From the NCBI RefSeq assembly GCF_000262305.1, contig NC_017910.1:3472001-3536000 (forward strand): a stretch of DNA of 64,000 bases, read 5' to 3'. The stretch is from Shimwellia blattae DSM 4481 = NBRC 105725. GTDB lineage: Bacteria > Pseudomonadota > Gammaproteobacteria > Enterobacterales > Enterobacteriaceae. The position numbers and the translations under genes were made by a program. The notes under the pieces are model-generated. The model was not told where the DNA came from. It made no database searches and saw nothing but the letters and a program-made list of their open reading frames with translations. Every line of letters starts with the position of its first letter. The stretch's first letter is position 1. Positions 1-8,628 of this stretch are shown here, piece by piece.

Positions 1-864
1 GTTCATGCGGGGTTACGTAAAAATGGCCTTCAGGAGCCACGCATCCTGGGCTGGGACGCCAGCGGCGTGGTGATTGCCACCGGGGAGAAGGTGACAAATT
101 TCGCCCCTGGCGACGAGGTGTACTATGCCGGGGATATCACCCGCTCCGGCAGCAATGCCAGCCAGCAGCTGATCGACTCCCGTATTGTGGGCCACAAACC
201 GGCAACCCTCGGCTGGGCCGAATCTGCCGCCATTCCCCTCACCGCCCTGACGGCCTGGGAAGGGCTGTTTGAGCGGCTGAATATTCAGCAAGCGGGTGCC
301 GATAAAACCCTGCTGATTATCGGCGGGGCCGGTGGGGTGGGCTCTCTGGCGATCCCCTTCGCGAAGCTGCACAGTAACGTGAAAATTATTGCCACCGCCT
401 CCCGGCCAGATTCCGCCCAGTGGTGCCTGGATCGCGGGGCCAGTCTGGTGGTGAATTACCACGATCTCCCGGGAGAACTGGCGAAAAATGGCCTTAAGTA
501 TGTGGATTATATTTTCATCCTCAACGACACCGACGGCCACTGGGATGCGGTCTGCCAGGTGATTGCGCCACAGGGCCATATTTGCAGCATCGTGGAAAAT
601 GCGCACCCCCTGGACCAGAATCTCCTCAAGTCCAAATCTGCGGCCCTGCACTGGGAATTTATGTACACCCGCAGCATGTATCAGACCGCCGATATGGCAC
701 GCCAGGGTGAGATCCTCAATGAGGTGGCAAAACTGGTGGATGCGGGAAAAGTGCGCAGTGCGCTGAGCGATACCCTGCACGGCCTGAGCGTATCAACCCT
801 GACACAGGCCCATAAACAGGTTCTGGAAGGCCACATGCGCGGCAAAGTGGTGATTGAATACTGA
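1..864 (+). CDS. Zinc-type alcohol dehydrogenase / quinone oxidoreductase family protein (5' truncated)
   Basis: The reading frame is open from the first base, so the gene begins outside the window; 287 C-terminal residues are present and about 50 N-terminal residues are probably missing. The visible part has the end of the GroES-like catalytic domain (GWDASGVVI, then a PGDEVYYAGD stretch) followed by a Rossmann fold with the glycine-rich NAD(P)-binding turn GGAGGVGS. This is the medium-chain dehydrogenase/reductase superfamily, most like the zinc-binding alcohol dehydrogenase family of about 335 residues. The typical structural-zinc cysteine cluster is not visible, which suits the quinone-oxidoreductase-like branch. 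It converges on nadR. The substrate cannot be told from sequence. Confidence 0.85.
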   Translation, partial: VHAGLRKNGLQEPRILGWDASGVVIATGEKVTNFAPGDEVYYAGDITRSGSNASQQLIDSRIVGHKPATLGWAESAAIPLTALTAWEGLFERLNIQQAGADKTLLIIGGAGGVGSLAIPFAKLHSNVKIIATASRPDSAQWCLDRGASLVVNYHDLPGELAKNGLKYVDYIFILNDTDGHWDAVCQVIAPQGHICSIVENAHPLDQNLLKSKSAALHWEFMYTRSMYQTADMARQGEILNEVAKLVDAGKVRSALSDTLHGLSVSTLTQAHKQVLEGHMRGKVVIEY

Positions 865-866
865 GT

Positions 867-893
867 CTGACAGCCCGTGGTTACGCCACGGGC
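867..893. terminator. Hairpin between the convergent dehydrogenase gene and nadR
   Basis: An 8-bp stem (GCCCGTGG/CCACGGGC, 873-880 with 886-893) closes a 5-base loop in the 35-bp gap between two convergent genes. Weaker outer pairing, CTGACA with TGTCAG, could extend it. There is no good T-run on either side, so intrinsic termination is inferred from position and stem stability only. Confidence 0.5.
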
Positions 894-899
894 TCGCTG

Positions 900-2126
900 T
901 CAGCCCTGCTCGCCCATCAGCTGTTTGACCAGCTCGACACTGCGCAGAAAGCGGCGGTCGTTATCCGGCTCATCCACCCAGACATAGGGCATATTGTTGG
1001 CCTGTAGCATACCTTCCAGCAGGTTAAGGTACGGGGTGCGGTTACTCTGCGGGCCGCTGGCGCCGGTGTTCTGCTCATCGGCCATCGCCCCCAGCAGGAT
1101 CACCAGATCAAAGCGGTACTCGTCAATCAGCGCCTGAACGAAGGGGTGCTCCTTGCCCTGGTGCTTCTTACAGCGCGCCTGGATGGAGACAAAATCCGTA
1201 TCAACAAACACCACTTTGTTCGCATATTTCACTGAAAAATCAATGTACTGAGCCTGACCAAGGGCGATTTTATCGTAGTCGGAATACTGTAGCGCCATCT
1301 TTTCGCCCCCGAGGTGCGAGAAGATATAATCCTGACCATATTCCCAGGCGCTGGTGGTGTTGAAGATATTCGCCAGCTTATTCACCAGGGTGGATTTTCC
1401 GCTCTTCTCACCGCCGAGGATAGCCACCGTGCGTACAAAAAACGGTTTTACCTCGGTAGGGATATACTCCCAGTAGCGAAACGGGTTTTCGCGGATCTGC
1501 GCCCCGCTGATAGCCATAAAAGTGCGCCGGGGATCCACCAGCACCGTATCAATGCCCAGATGCTCCCGATAGGGCCGGGCGTCGCTCTCTTCAGAGGTGT
1601 AGATCCGGCTCGGGTAGATCCCCTTCTCGTCCATAAACCGTTTGATCCCCCGGCTCCAGACGTCCCAGCCGTGGGGGTACGGCTCCATGCCTTCTTCATT
1701 GAATGCGTGGATATGAATATTCTTCTGGTATTTAAAGGTCTGGAGCAGCCAGCGCAGCCGGTCGCTGATGGTGGGCTGCTGGGACATGGCGCTGGCTTCA
1801 AACAGCGCCCGGTCGCGGCTTTCGTCATACCCCATGATGATGTGCAGCTCATCCACCTGGCTCCCCGCCCGCTGGATCAAATAGACATGCCCGGTATGCA
1901 GGGGGTAGAACTTACCAAACACCACCCCGACACTTTTCTGGCGGCGGGGGAATTCCAGCTCCAGAAAGCGGTGCAGCGCTTCCAGCTTCTGGGCGCTGGG
2001 GCTTTTGATTTTGGCGTTAAGCAGCTGGCTGAGATAGCCTTTTGTCATCCCGCTGGCGTCCGCCACCTGTTGCAGAGTGCAGCCCTTACGGCGGATGGCG
2101 TTTTTCAGGTACTCGAACGATGACAT
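900..2126 (-). CDS. nadR: NadR: NAD biosynthesis repressor / NMN adenylyltransferase / ribosylnicotinamide kinase
   Basis: 408 residues (E. coli 410) in three modules. Residues 1-55 form a Cro-type helix-turn-helix (TLQQVADASGMTKGYLSQLL). Residues about 63-230 are the NMN adenylyltransferase domain, with the GKFYPLHTGH nucleotidyl-transfer motif. The C-terminal part is the ribosylnicotinamide kinase, with the P-loop GGEKSGKST. In enteric bacteria NadR represses NAD synthesis and transport genes and salvages nicotinamide riboside with PnuC. The start is an ATG preceded by AGGAGG. It lies 167 bp downstream of radA on the same strand, matching the E. coli serB-radA-nadR order. The last 70 residues are the most divergent part of the protein. 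Confidence 0.97.
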   Translation of the reverse strand: MSSFEYLKNAIRRKGCTLQQVADASGMTKGYLSQLLNAKIKSPSAQKLEALHRFLELEFPRRQKSVGVVFGKFYPLHTGHVYLIQRAGSQVDELHIIMGYDESRDRALFEASAMSQQPTISDRLRWLLQTFKYQKNIHIHAFNEEGMEPYPHGWDVWSRGIKRFMDEKGIYPSRIYTSEESDARPYREHLGIDTVLVDPRRTFMAISGAQIRENPFRYWEYIPTEVKPFFVRTVAILGGEKSGKSTLVNKLANIFNTTSAWEYGQDYIFSHLGGEKMALQYSDYDKIALGQAQYIDFSVKYANKVVFVDTDFVSIQARCKKHQGKEHPFVQALIDEYRFDLVILLGAMADEQNTGASGPQSNRTPYLNLLEGMLQANNMPYVWVDEPDNDRRFLRSVELVKQLMGEQG

Positions 2127-2293
2127 TCACTGCCTCCTGCAAGTTATCGGGGGTCCAGGGCACGGGCTGGCCGGGTATACGCTGGCTTCACGGCAGCAGG
2201 GTCAGCTTCGGCCCGGTACGTTATCTGGCTCACGAGATAACCGACTACCAGACGGGGCCAGGCCCTGCCACCTGTGAAGTATGAAGGGGGTGA

Positions 2294-3676
2294 TTATAAA
2301 TCGTCAAACACCGACAATGCATCAGAAAGCTTTTTGACACCAAATATTTGCATACCTTCCGGCGTTTTTTTCGGCACATTGGCCGCCGGCACAATGGCGC
2401 GGCGAAAACCGTGTTTTGCCGCCTCGGAGATCCGCTCCTGGCCGCTGGGCACCGGGCGGATTTCACCGGCCAGCCCCACTTCACCGAACACCACCAGATC
2501 AAGGGGCAGCGGCCGGTCACGCAGGCTGGAGACCATCGCCAGCAGTAAGGCCAGATCGGCGCTGGTTTCGGTCACTTTTACCCCGCCGACCACGTTAACA
2601 AACACATCCTGGTCCGCCATCTGCAGGCCACCGTGGCGGTGCAGCACCGCCAGCAAAATCGCCAGCCGGTTCTGTTCCAGCCCCACCGCAACCCGGCGCG
2701 GGTTGGACATCATGGAGTGATCCACCAGCGCCTGGATCTCCACCAGCAGCGGCCGGGTGCCTTCCCAGACCACCATTACCGAGCTTCCGGAGGTTATCTC
2801 ATCCCCCCGGCTGAGGAAAATCGCCGACGGGTTGCTCACCTCCCGCAGGCCCTGCTCTGTCATGGCGAACACCCCCAGCTCATTCACCGCCCCGAAGCGG
2901 TTTTTATGGCTGCGCAGGGTGCGAAAGCGCGAGTCCGCATCGCCATCAAGCAGTACCGAGCAGTCGATACAGTGCTCCAGCACTTTTGGCCCGGCCAGGG
3001 AGCCATCTTTGGTGACATGGCCCACCATCACAATAGCCACGCCGCGGGTCTTGGCAAAACGGGTCAGATAAGCGGCGGTCTCCCGCACCTGAGCCACACT
3101 GCCCGGCGATGACTGAATATCCGCCATATGCATCACCTGAATGGAGTCGATAACCATCAGTTTTGGCTGCTCCTGCTCGGCTATCAGGCAGATTTGCTCA
3201 ATACTGGTTTCCGAGAGCATATTCAGGTTCGCCGTCGGCAGGCCCAGCCGGTGGGCGCGCATCGCCACCTGCTGTAGTGACTCTTCGCCGGTCACGTACA
3301 GGGTTTTCATCTGCTCGGCCAGGCGGCACAGGGTCTGGAGCAGCAGGGTGGATTTCCCGGCCCCCGGGTTACCGCCAATCAGAATGGCGCTGCCCGGTAC
3401 GACACCGCCCCCCAGTACCCGGTCAAACTCTTTAAACCCGGTGGAAAAGCGCGGCAGCTCTTCAAGGCTAATCTCAGACAGCTTCTGAACTTTGCTGACC
3501 CCGGCGCTTCCCGCATAGCCGGAAAGCCGCTCATTACGCGCCGCCTGGGGGCTGGCCGCCAGGCGTATCTCGGTGATGGTATTCCAGGCCTGACAGGCGC
3601 TGCACTGCCCCTGCCAGCGCGGATAATCCGCACCGCATTCATTACAGACAAACGCGCGTTTGGGTGCTTTCGCCAC
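2294..3676 (-). CDS. radA: RadA: DNA repair ATPase for branch migration
   Basis: 460 residues, the same length as E. coli RadA. The N-terminus has the four-cysteine zinc finger (CNECG and CSAC). A RecA-like ATPase follows, with the Walker A sequence GGNPGAGKST near residue 100 and the RadA-specific KNRFG motif near residue 258. The C-terminus is the Lon-like S5/S16-fold domain. RadA drives branch migration of recombination intermediates. The start is GTG, as in E. coli, and lies 15 bp after the serB stop, so the two are almost certainly co-transcribed. Confidence 0.97.
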   Translation of the reverse strand: MAKAPKRAFVCNECGADYPRWQGQCSACQAWNTITEIRLAASPQAARNERLSGYAGSAGVSKVQKLSEISLEELPRFSTGFKEFDRVLGGGVVPGSAILIGGNPGAGKSTLLLQTLCRLAEQMKTLYVTGEESLQQVAMRAHRLGLPTANLNMLSETSIEQICLIAEQEQPKLMVIDSIQVMHMADIQSSPGSVAQVRETAAYLTRFAKTRGVAIVMVGHVTKDGSLAGPKVLEHCIDCSVLLDGDADSRFRTLRSHKNRFGAVNELGVFAMTEQGLREVSNPSAIFLSRGDEITSGSSVMVVWEGTRPLLVEIQALVDHSMMSNPRRVAVGLEQNRLAILLAVLHRHGGLQMADQDVFVNVVGGVKVTETSADLALLLAMVSSLRDRPLPLDLVVFGEVGLAGEIRPVPSGQERISEAAKHGFRRAIVPAANVPKKTPEGMQIFGVKKLSDALSVFDDL

Positions 3677-3691
3677 CGGCTACCTCGTGAT

Positions 3692-4663
3692 TTATTCCTG
3701 GTTAAGACTGCCCGACAGGATGCACAGCACCCCCATCAGGTCCGCATGATGAATACCGACTTCCGCCTTCTGGTTGACCTTCGGCTTCGCATGATAGGCG
3801 ATCCCAAGCCCGGCGCACAGGATCATCGGCAGATCATTGGCGCCGTCACCAATGGCGACGGTCTGATCCATGGGGATATCATACTTCTCTGCCAGCCGCA
3901 GCAGGGTCATTTCTTTGTAACGACCATCGACAACCGGCCCGGTGACCTGCCCGGTCAGCTTACCGTCACGGATTTCCAGCTCATTGGCGACCACCTCAGT
4001 CAGGTGCAGGGTGTCGCGCAGGTATTCGGCAAAAAAGGTAAACCCGCCGGAGGCAATCGCCACTTTCCACTCCATGGCGAGCAGTTTTTCCACCAGCTCC
4101 GTCAGGCCCGGCATCAGCGGCAGCGTGTCGCGCACCTGGCGCAGAATGTCGGCATCAGCCCCTTTTAAGGTGCCCACCCGCTGGCGCAGGCTGGCGGTGA
4201 AATCCAGCTCCCCGCGCATGGCGCGCTCGGTCACTTCCGCCACCATGTCACCGGTACCGGCCAGCCGGGCTATCTCATCAATGCACTCGATCTGAATGGC
4301 CGTGGAGTCCATGTCCATTACCAGCAGCCCCGGCGCGCGCAGGTAAGGAATGCTGCCCAGCGGGGCCACATCCAGCCCGGCACTGTGGGCCAGCCGGGTG
4401 GCCCGCGGTGTCAGAGAGCCGGCCAGGCGCACCACCTGGTAGTCGCTGACACACCAGGCGCTGACGATAACCATTGCTGCCCCCAGTTTACGCTGGTAGG
4501 CCGTCAGGCTTGCTTTATCCAGCTCCCGGCCATACAGCAGCCAGCCGGTACGCCCGGCGCGATAATCCAGCGGCATAACTTCATCGCCACTCAGTGAAAG
4601 CGGCAACCCGGGCCAGAGGGAAACATCATTTGGCAGGTCGCACCAGGTCAGGCTATTAGGCAT
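3692..4663 (-). CDS. serB: SerB: phosphoserine phosphatase
   Basis: 323 residues (E. coli 322). It catalyses the last step of serine synthesis, hydrolysing phosphoserine. The HAD-family catalytic motif DMDSTAIQIE is present (first Asp is the nucleophile), followed by the Ser/Thr motif IASGGFT and the Mg-binding GDGANDLPM. The N-terminal 100 residues form the ACT-like regulatory region. I chose the ATG at 4663, preceded by CAGGAG at a 6-7 base distance, rather than the in-frame extension to 4786, because the extension would run into the divergent smp gene and has no family support. Confidence 0.96.
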   Translation of the reverse strand: MPNSLTWCDLPNDVSLWPGLPLSLSGDEVMPLDYRAGRTGWLLYGRELDKASLTAYQRKLGAAMVIVSAWCVSDYQVVRLAGSLTPRATRLAHSAGLDVAPLGSIPYLRAPGLLVMDMDSTAIQIECIDEIARLAGTGDMVAEVTERAMRGELDFTASLRQRVGTLKGADADILRQVRDTLPLMPGLTELVEKLLAMEWKVAIASGGFTFFAEYLRDTLHLTEVVANELEIRDGKLTGQVTGPVVDGRYKEMTLLRLAEKYDIPMDQTVAIGDGANDLPMILCAGLGIAYHAKPKVNQKAEVGIHHADLMGVLCILSGSLNQE

Positions 4664-4773
4664 TACAACTCCTGTAGGAAGTAAATCAGGCCGGTACAAA
4701 ACAACGCATGAGGCTACCCTGTCATCAACGCTTCTGGCAACATGCAGGCGACAATTTTTAACGCAGGTGAGAT

Positions 4774-5427
4774 ATGGTTCGGGCAAAACTCAGATTCCGG
4801 TTACACCGCACAGTGATTGTATTGATCTGCCTGGCGCTGCTGGTGGCGCTGATGCAGGGCGCCTCCTGGTTTAGCCAGGCGCACCAGAAGACCCGCGACC
4901 GGCAATTTGAAGAGCTGGCCCGCACCCTGGCCGATCAGGTCAGCCTGCGCCTGGCGCCACACATGAAGGGCAACAATCCCGATGCCAACGCCATTACCGC
5001 CATTCTTCAGGGGCTGACCCGCAATAGCCGCATCCTTGATGCTGTCGTCTATGATGCGGGGGGCAACCAGATTGCCCGCAGCGGGGAGCGTGTCAGCGTG
5101 CGCGATCGCCTGGCGCTGGATGGCAAAAAACACGGCAGCTATTTTAACCAGCAAATGGTCCAGCCGGTTGAGGGGAAAAGCGGCCCGGTGGGCTATTTGC
5201 GCCTGACGCTGGATACCCACTCCCTGCCGACCGAAGCACGCCAGGTGGATAACACCACCAATATTCTGCGCCTGATGATGCTGCTGGCGCTGGCGACCGG
5301 CATTGTGCTGGCCCGCACCCTACTGGGGGGCAGGCGCACCCGCTGGCAACAGTCCCCGTTTTTGCTCACCGCCAGTAAAACGGTAAAAGAAGACGACGAT
5401 GACGAGAGCGGTAAACGCACCCCGTAA
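4774..5427 (+). CDS. ytjB: Smp/YtjB: inner-membrane protein with periplasmic domain
   Basis: 217 residues (E. coli 214). There is a transmembrane segment near residues 12-32 (VIVLICLALLVALM), then a periplasmic region of about 140 residues beginning QTRDRQFEELARTLADQ-like sequence, a second hydrophobic segment near 165-185, and a charged cytoplasmic tail ending in an Asp/Glu cluster. It is a conserved enterobacterial protein of unknown biochemical function, known as SerB membrane protein from its position. It is divergent from serB, and the 110-bp gap must hold both promoters. Confidence 0.92.
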   Translation: MVRAKLRFRLHRTVIVLICLALLVALMQGASWFSQAHQKTRDRQFEELARTLADQVSLRLAPHMKGNNPDANAITAILQGLTRNSRILDAVVYDAGGNQIARSGERVSVRDRLALDGKKHGSYFNQQMVQPVEGKSGPVGYLRLTLDTHSLPTEARQVDNTTNILRLMMLLALATGIVLARTLLGGRRTRWQQSPFLLTASKTVKEDDDDESGKRTP

Positions 5428-5488
5428 ACCGCAGCCCGGGCGGCAGACATGGTAAACTGACCGCCTGATTCACGAAAGGATATCGCCG

Positions 5489-6505
5489 ATGAGCTCACTA
5501 CGCCTGCTGTTGTCTGATTCCCACGATCCCTGGTTTAACCTCGCCGTTGAAGAATGTATTTTTCGCCAGATGCCCGCCACCCAGCATGTGCTGTTTCTGT
5601 GGCGCAACGCCGACACGGTGGTGATTGGCCGGGCCCAGAACCCGTGGAAGGAGTGCAATACCCGGCGGATGGAGCAGGACAATGTGCGCCTTGCCCGGCG
5701 CAGCAGCGGCGGCGGTGCCGTATTCCATGACCTCGGCAATAGCTGCTTTACGTTTATGTCCGGCAAACCGGACTACGACAAAAGCGTCTCCACGGCGATT
5801 GTGCTGGAGGCCCTCAGCACGCTGGGGATCACGGCCTCCGCCTCCGGGCGCAACGATCTGGTGGTAGACACCCCGGAAGGGCCGCGCAAAGTATCAGGCT
5901 CCGCCTACCGCGAAACCAAAGATCGCGGTTTTCACCACGGCACGTTGCTGCTCAATGCCGATCTGAGCCGCCTGGCCAACTACCTGAATCCGGACCAGAA
6001 AAAACTGGCCGCAAAAGGGATAACCTCCGTGCGCAGCCGGGTGGCGAATCTGGTGGAGTTACTGCCGGGGATCACCCACCAGCACATATCAGACGCGATA
6101 AGCGAAGCGTTTTTCCGCCACTACGGAGAGCGGGTCGCGCCGGAGATAATCTCCCCGCAAAATACCCCGAATCTGCCGGGCTTTGCCGATACCTTTGCCC
6201 GCCAGAGCAGCTGGGAGTGGAACTTCGGCCAGGCCCCGGCCTTCAGCCATACGCTGGATGAGCGCTTTAGCTGGGGCGGCGTAGAAATACATATGGATGT
6301 GGAAAAGGGGCTCATTACCCGGGCGCAGATCTTTACTGACAGCCTGAATCCGGCAGCGCTGGAGACCCTGGCAGCCCGTCTGCCAGGCACCCAGTACCGC
6401 AGCGAGGCGCTCAGGCAGCAGTGTCTGGCGCTGGGCACTGAGTTTAGCGAACAGGCGGCGGAGCTCAATGAGCTGGCGGCCTGGCTTGCCCGCGCCGTGC
6501 GCTAA
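5489..6505 (+). CDS. lplA: LplA: lipoate-protein ligase A
   Basis: 338 residues, identical in length to E. coli LplA. It activates free lipoate with ATP and attaches it to lipoyl domains of 2-oxoacid dehydrogenases and the glycine cleavage H protein. The lipoate-binding motif RRSSGGGAVFHDLGN lies near residues 70-84 and the catalytic-lysine region GPRKVSGSAYRE near 128-139. The C-terminal accessory domain is complete. It starts 61 bp after ytjB on the same strand. Its stop codon overlaps the T-run of the opposing deo terminator. Confidence 0.97.
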   Translation: MSSLRLLLSDSHDPWFNLAVEECIFRQMPATQHVLFLWRNADTVVIGRAQNPWKECNTRRMEQDNVRLARRSSGGGAVFHDLGNSCFTFMSGKPDYDKSVSTAIVLEALSTLGITASASGRNDLVVDTPEGPRKVSGSAYRETKDRGFHHGTLLLNADLSRLANYLNPDQKKLAAKGITSVRSRVANLVELLPGITHQHISDAISEAFFRHYGERVAPEIISPQNTPNLPGFADTFARQSSWEWNFGQAPAFSHTLDERFSWGGVEIHMDVEKGLITRAQIFTDSLNPAALETLAARLPGTQYRSEALRQQCLALGTEFSEQAAELNELAAWLARAVR

Positions 6506-6540
6506 AAAAACGGCGGGTGAGCATCACACTCACCCGCCGC
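6504..6540 (-). terminator. Intrinsic terminator of the deo operon
   Basis: Read on the minus strand, an 11-bp GC-rich stem (6511-6521 with 6529-6539, 7-base loop) is followed by seven T residues (6504-6510). It lies directly downstream of deoD and converges on the end of lplA. There is no T-run in the plus direction, so it serves deo rather than lplA. Confidence 0.88.
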
Positions 6541-6558
6541 AATAGCTACCCGCTCAGG

Positions 6559-7278
6559 TTACGCCCGGTCGCCCAGCAGGACGGACTCCAGGGCAATCTT
6601 AATCATGTCGTTAAAGGTGGTCTGGCGCTCTGCCGCCGTGGTCTGCTCGTGGGTACGGATATGATCCGATACGGTGCAGATAGTCAGCGCTTTCGCGCCG
6701 AACTCTGCCGCCACGCCGTAGATCCCGGCCGCTTCCATCTCGATCCCGAGAATGCCGTATTTTTCCATCACGTCGAACATTTGCGGATCCGGCGTGTAGA
6801 ACAGATCGGCGGAAAAGAGGTTACCCACCCGGGCATCTACCCCCAGCGCTTTGGCCGCATCCACCGCGTCGCGCACCATGTCGAAGTCCGCAATGGCGGC
6901 AAAGTCATGATCTTTAAAACGCAGCCGGTTCACTTTGGAGTCAGTACAGGCCCCCATGCCGATCACCACATCGCGCAGTTTCACGTCCGGGCGCACCGCG
7001 CCGCAGGAGCCCACGCGAATGATTTTCTTCACGCCGAAGTCGGTAATCAGCTCTTTGGTGTAGATAGAGCAGGACGGAATGCCCATCCCGTGGCCCATAA
7101 CGGAAATTTTACGGCCTTTGTAAGTCCCGGTGTAGCCCAGCATCCCGCGGACATTGTTCACTTCCCGGACATCGTCGAGGAATGTTTCCGCAATGTGTTT
7201 TGCCCGCAGGGGATCCCCCGGCATCAGCACTACGTCAGCAAAATCACCCATTTCTGCATTAATGTGTGGCGTAGCCAT
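6559..7278 (-). CDS. deoD: DeoD: purine nucleoside phosphorylase
   Basis: 239 residues, the same length as E. coli DeoD and nearly identical in its N-terminus (MATPHINAEMGDFADVVLMP). It cleaves purine (deoxy)nucleosides with phosphate to base and (deoxy)ribose-1-phosphate. The hexameric PNP signature GHGMGIPSCSIYTKEL and the ribose/base-binding segment VEMEAAGIY-like IEMEAAGIYGV, with SDH further on, are visible. The ATG at 7278 is used; the 42-residue upstream extension overlaps deoB and is unsupported. It is the last gene of deoCABD, 52 bp after deoB. Confidence 0.97.
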   Translation of the reverse strand: MATPHINAEMGDFADVVLMPGDPLRAKHIAETFLDDVREVNNVRGMLGYTGTYKGRKISVMGHGMGIPSCSIYTKELITDFGVKKIIRVGSCGAVRPDVKLRDVVIGMGACTDSKVNRLRFKDHDFAAIADFDMVRDAVDAAKALGVDARVGNLFSADLFYTPDPQMFDVMEKYGILGIEMEAAGIYGVAAEFGAKALTICTVSDHIRTHEQTTAAERQTTFNDMIKIALESVLLGDRA

Positions 7279-7330
7279 GATTATTGTTCCTTCTTTATCA
7301 GTTGAACAGGCGGCGCGCCGCCCGTTGCGC

Positions 7331-8554
7331 TTACAGCATGTTAGTACCGTATTCCATATCGGATACGCCAAAATATTTTGCCAGGGTCTGGCCGATGTCG
7401 GCAAAGGTTTCCCGGTGGCCCAGGGAGCCCGGCTTCACTTTCGGCCCGTAGATCAGTACCGGAATATGTTCGCGGGTATGATCAGTGCCCTGCCAGGTGG
7501 GATCACAGCCGTGGTCCGCCGTCAGGATCAGCAAATCATCCTCTTTAAGTAGCGCCATCAGCTCCGGCAGGCGGCGGTCAAAGAACTCCAGGCCCGCCGC
7601 ATAACCGGCCACGTCGCGCCGGTGACCCCAGGAGGAGTCGAAATCCACGAAATTGGTAAACACGATGGTGTCGTCACCCGCCTGTTTGATCTCCCGGATA
7701 GTGGCATCAAACAGCGCATCCAGCCCGGTGGCCTTCACTTTTTTAGTGATACCAACGTTGGCATAGATATCGGCGATTTTCCCCACCGACACCACCTGGC
7801 CGCCCTTCTCGTCCACCAGCTTTTTCAGCACGGTGGGCGCCGGTGGCTCGACCGCCAGATCGTGGCGGTTACCGGTACGCTCAAAGTGGCCCGGCTTATC
7901 GCCCGTAAACGGACGGGCAATCACCCGGCCAATGTTGTAACCGCCGTTGGTCAGCTCCTCGCGGGCGATTTCACACAGCGCGTACAGCTTGTCCAGGCCG
8001 AAGGTCTCTTCGTGGCAGGCAATCTGGAACACCGAGTCCGCCGAGGTATAGAAAATCGGTTTCCCGGTTTTCATATGCTCTTCCCCCAGCTTGTCCAGAA
8101 TCACGGTGCCTGAAGAGTGGCAGTTACCCAGATAGCCCGGCAGATTTGCCCGCTCTACCAGTTTATCGAGCAGCTCCTGCGGGAAGCTGTTTTCCGTTTT
8201 GGTGAAGTAGCCCCAGTCAAACAGTACCGGCACACCGGCAATTTCCCAGTGACCAGACGGGGTATCTTTCCCGGAGGAAAGCTCATGGGCCCAGCCGTAA
8301 GCACCGGTAATTTTTGCATTGCCGTCCATACCGGCCGGGATCTCCCCGGTCACCCCTTCGTGGGCCTTTGCCAGGCCAAGGGCGGTGAGATTGGGTAAAT
8401 GCAGCGGGCCCTGGCGGCCATTATTTGCCTCGCCTCTGGCACAGGCTTGCGCAATGTGGCCCAGGGTATCGGACCCCACATCGCCAAAACGGTCAGCATC
8501 TTCCGCCGCACCGATCCCGAATGAGTCCAGCACCATAATAAATGCACGTTTCAT
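7331..8554 (-). CDS. deoB: DeoB: phosphopentomutase
   Basis: 407 residues, as in E. coli. It interconverts (deoxy)ribose-1-phosphate and 5-phosphate, linking the phosphorylases DeoA and DeoD to the aldolase DeoC. It is a member of the alkaline-phosphatase/phosphoglyceromutase superfamily. The N-terminal metal site RAFIMVLDSFGIGA, the catalytic-threonine region GSDTLGH and the C-terminal metal-binding TADHGCDP and DHTREHIP are intact. It lies 74 bp after deoA. Confidence 0.97.
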   Translation of the reverse strand: MKRAFIMVLDSFGIGAAEDADRFGDVGSDTLGHIAQACARGEANNGRQGPLHLPNLTALGLAKAHEGVTGEIPAGMDGNAKITGAYGWAHELSSGKDTPSGHWEIAGVPVLFDWGYFTKTENSFPQELLDKLVERANLPGYLGNCHSSGTVILDKLGEEHMKTGKPIFYTSADSVFQIACHEETFGLDKLYALCEIAREELTNGGYNIGRVIARPFTGDKPGHFERTGNRHDLAVEPPAPTVLKKLVDEKGGQVVSVGKIADIYANVGITKKVKATGLDALFDATIREIKQAGDDTIVFTNFVDFDSSWGHRRDVAGYAAGLEFFDRRLPELMALLKEDDLLILTADHGCDPTWQGTDHTREHIPVLIYGPKVKPGSLGHRETFADIGQTLAKYFGVSDMEYGTNML

Positions 8555-8628
8555 AATGTCTCCGTACCTTTGGTTGCGCGGTTAACACGCTCGTGGCGCG
8601 TAAAAAAGTGATCAGATCAGTATGCCAC

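Noticed and set aside
2220..2241. Inverted repeat GTTATCT/AGATAAC between radA and nadR
   Set aside because: Seven-base arms with an 8-base loop, no T-run, and no match to the NadR box; too weak to call an operator.
4664..4786. N-terminal extension of SerB by 41 residues
   Set aside because: It overlaps the divergent ytjB start, has no ribosome site, and the ATG at 4663 gives the family's usual length.
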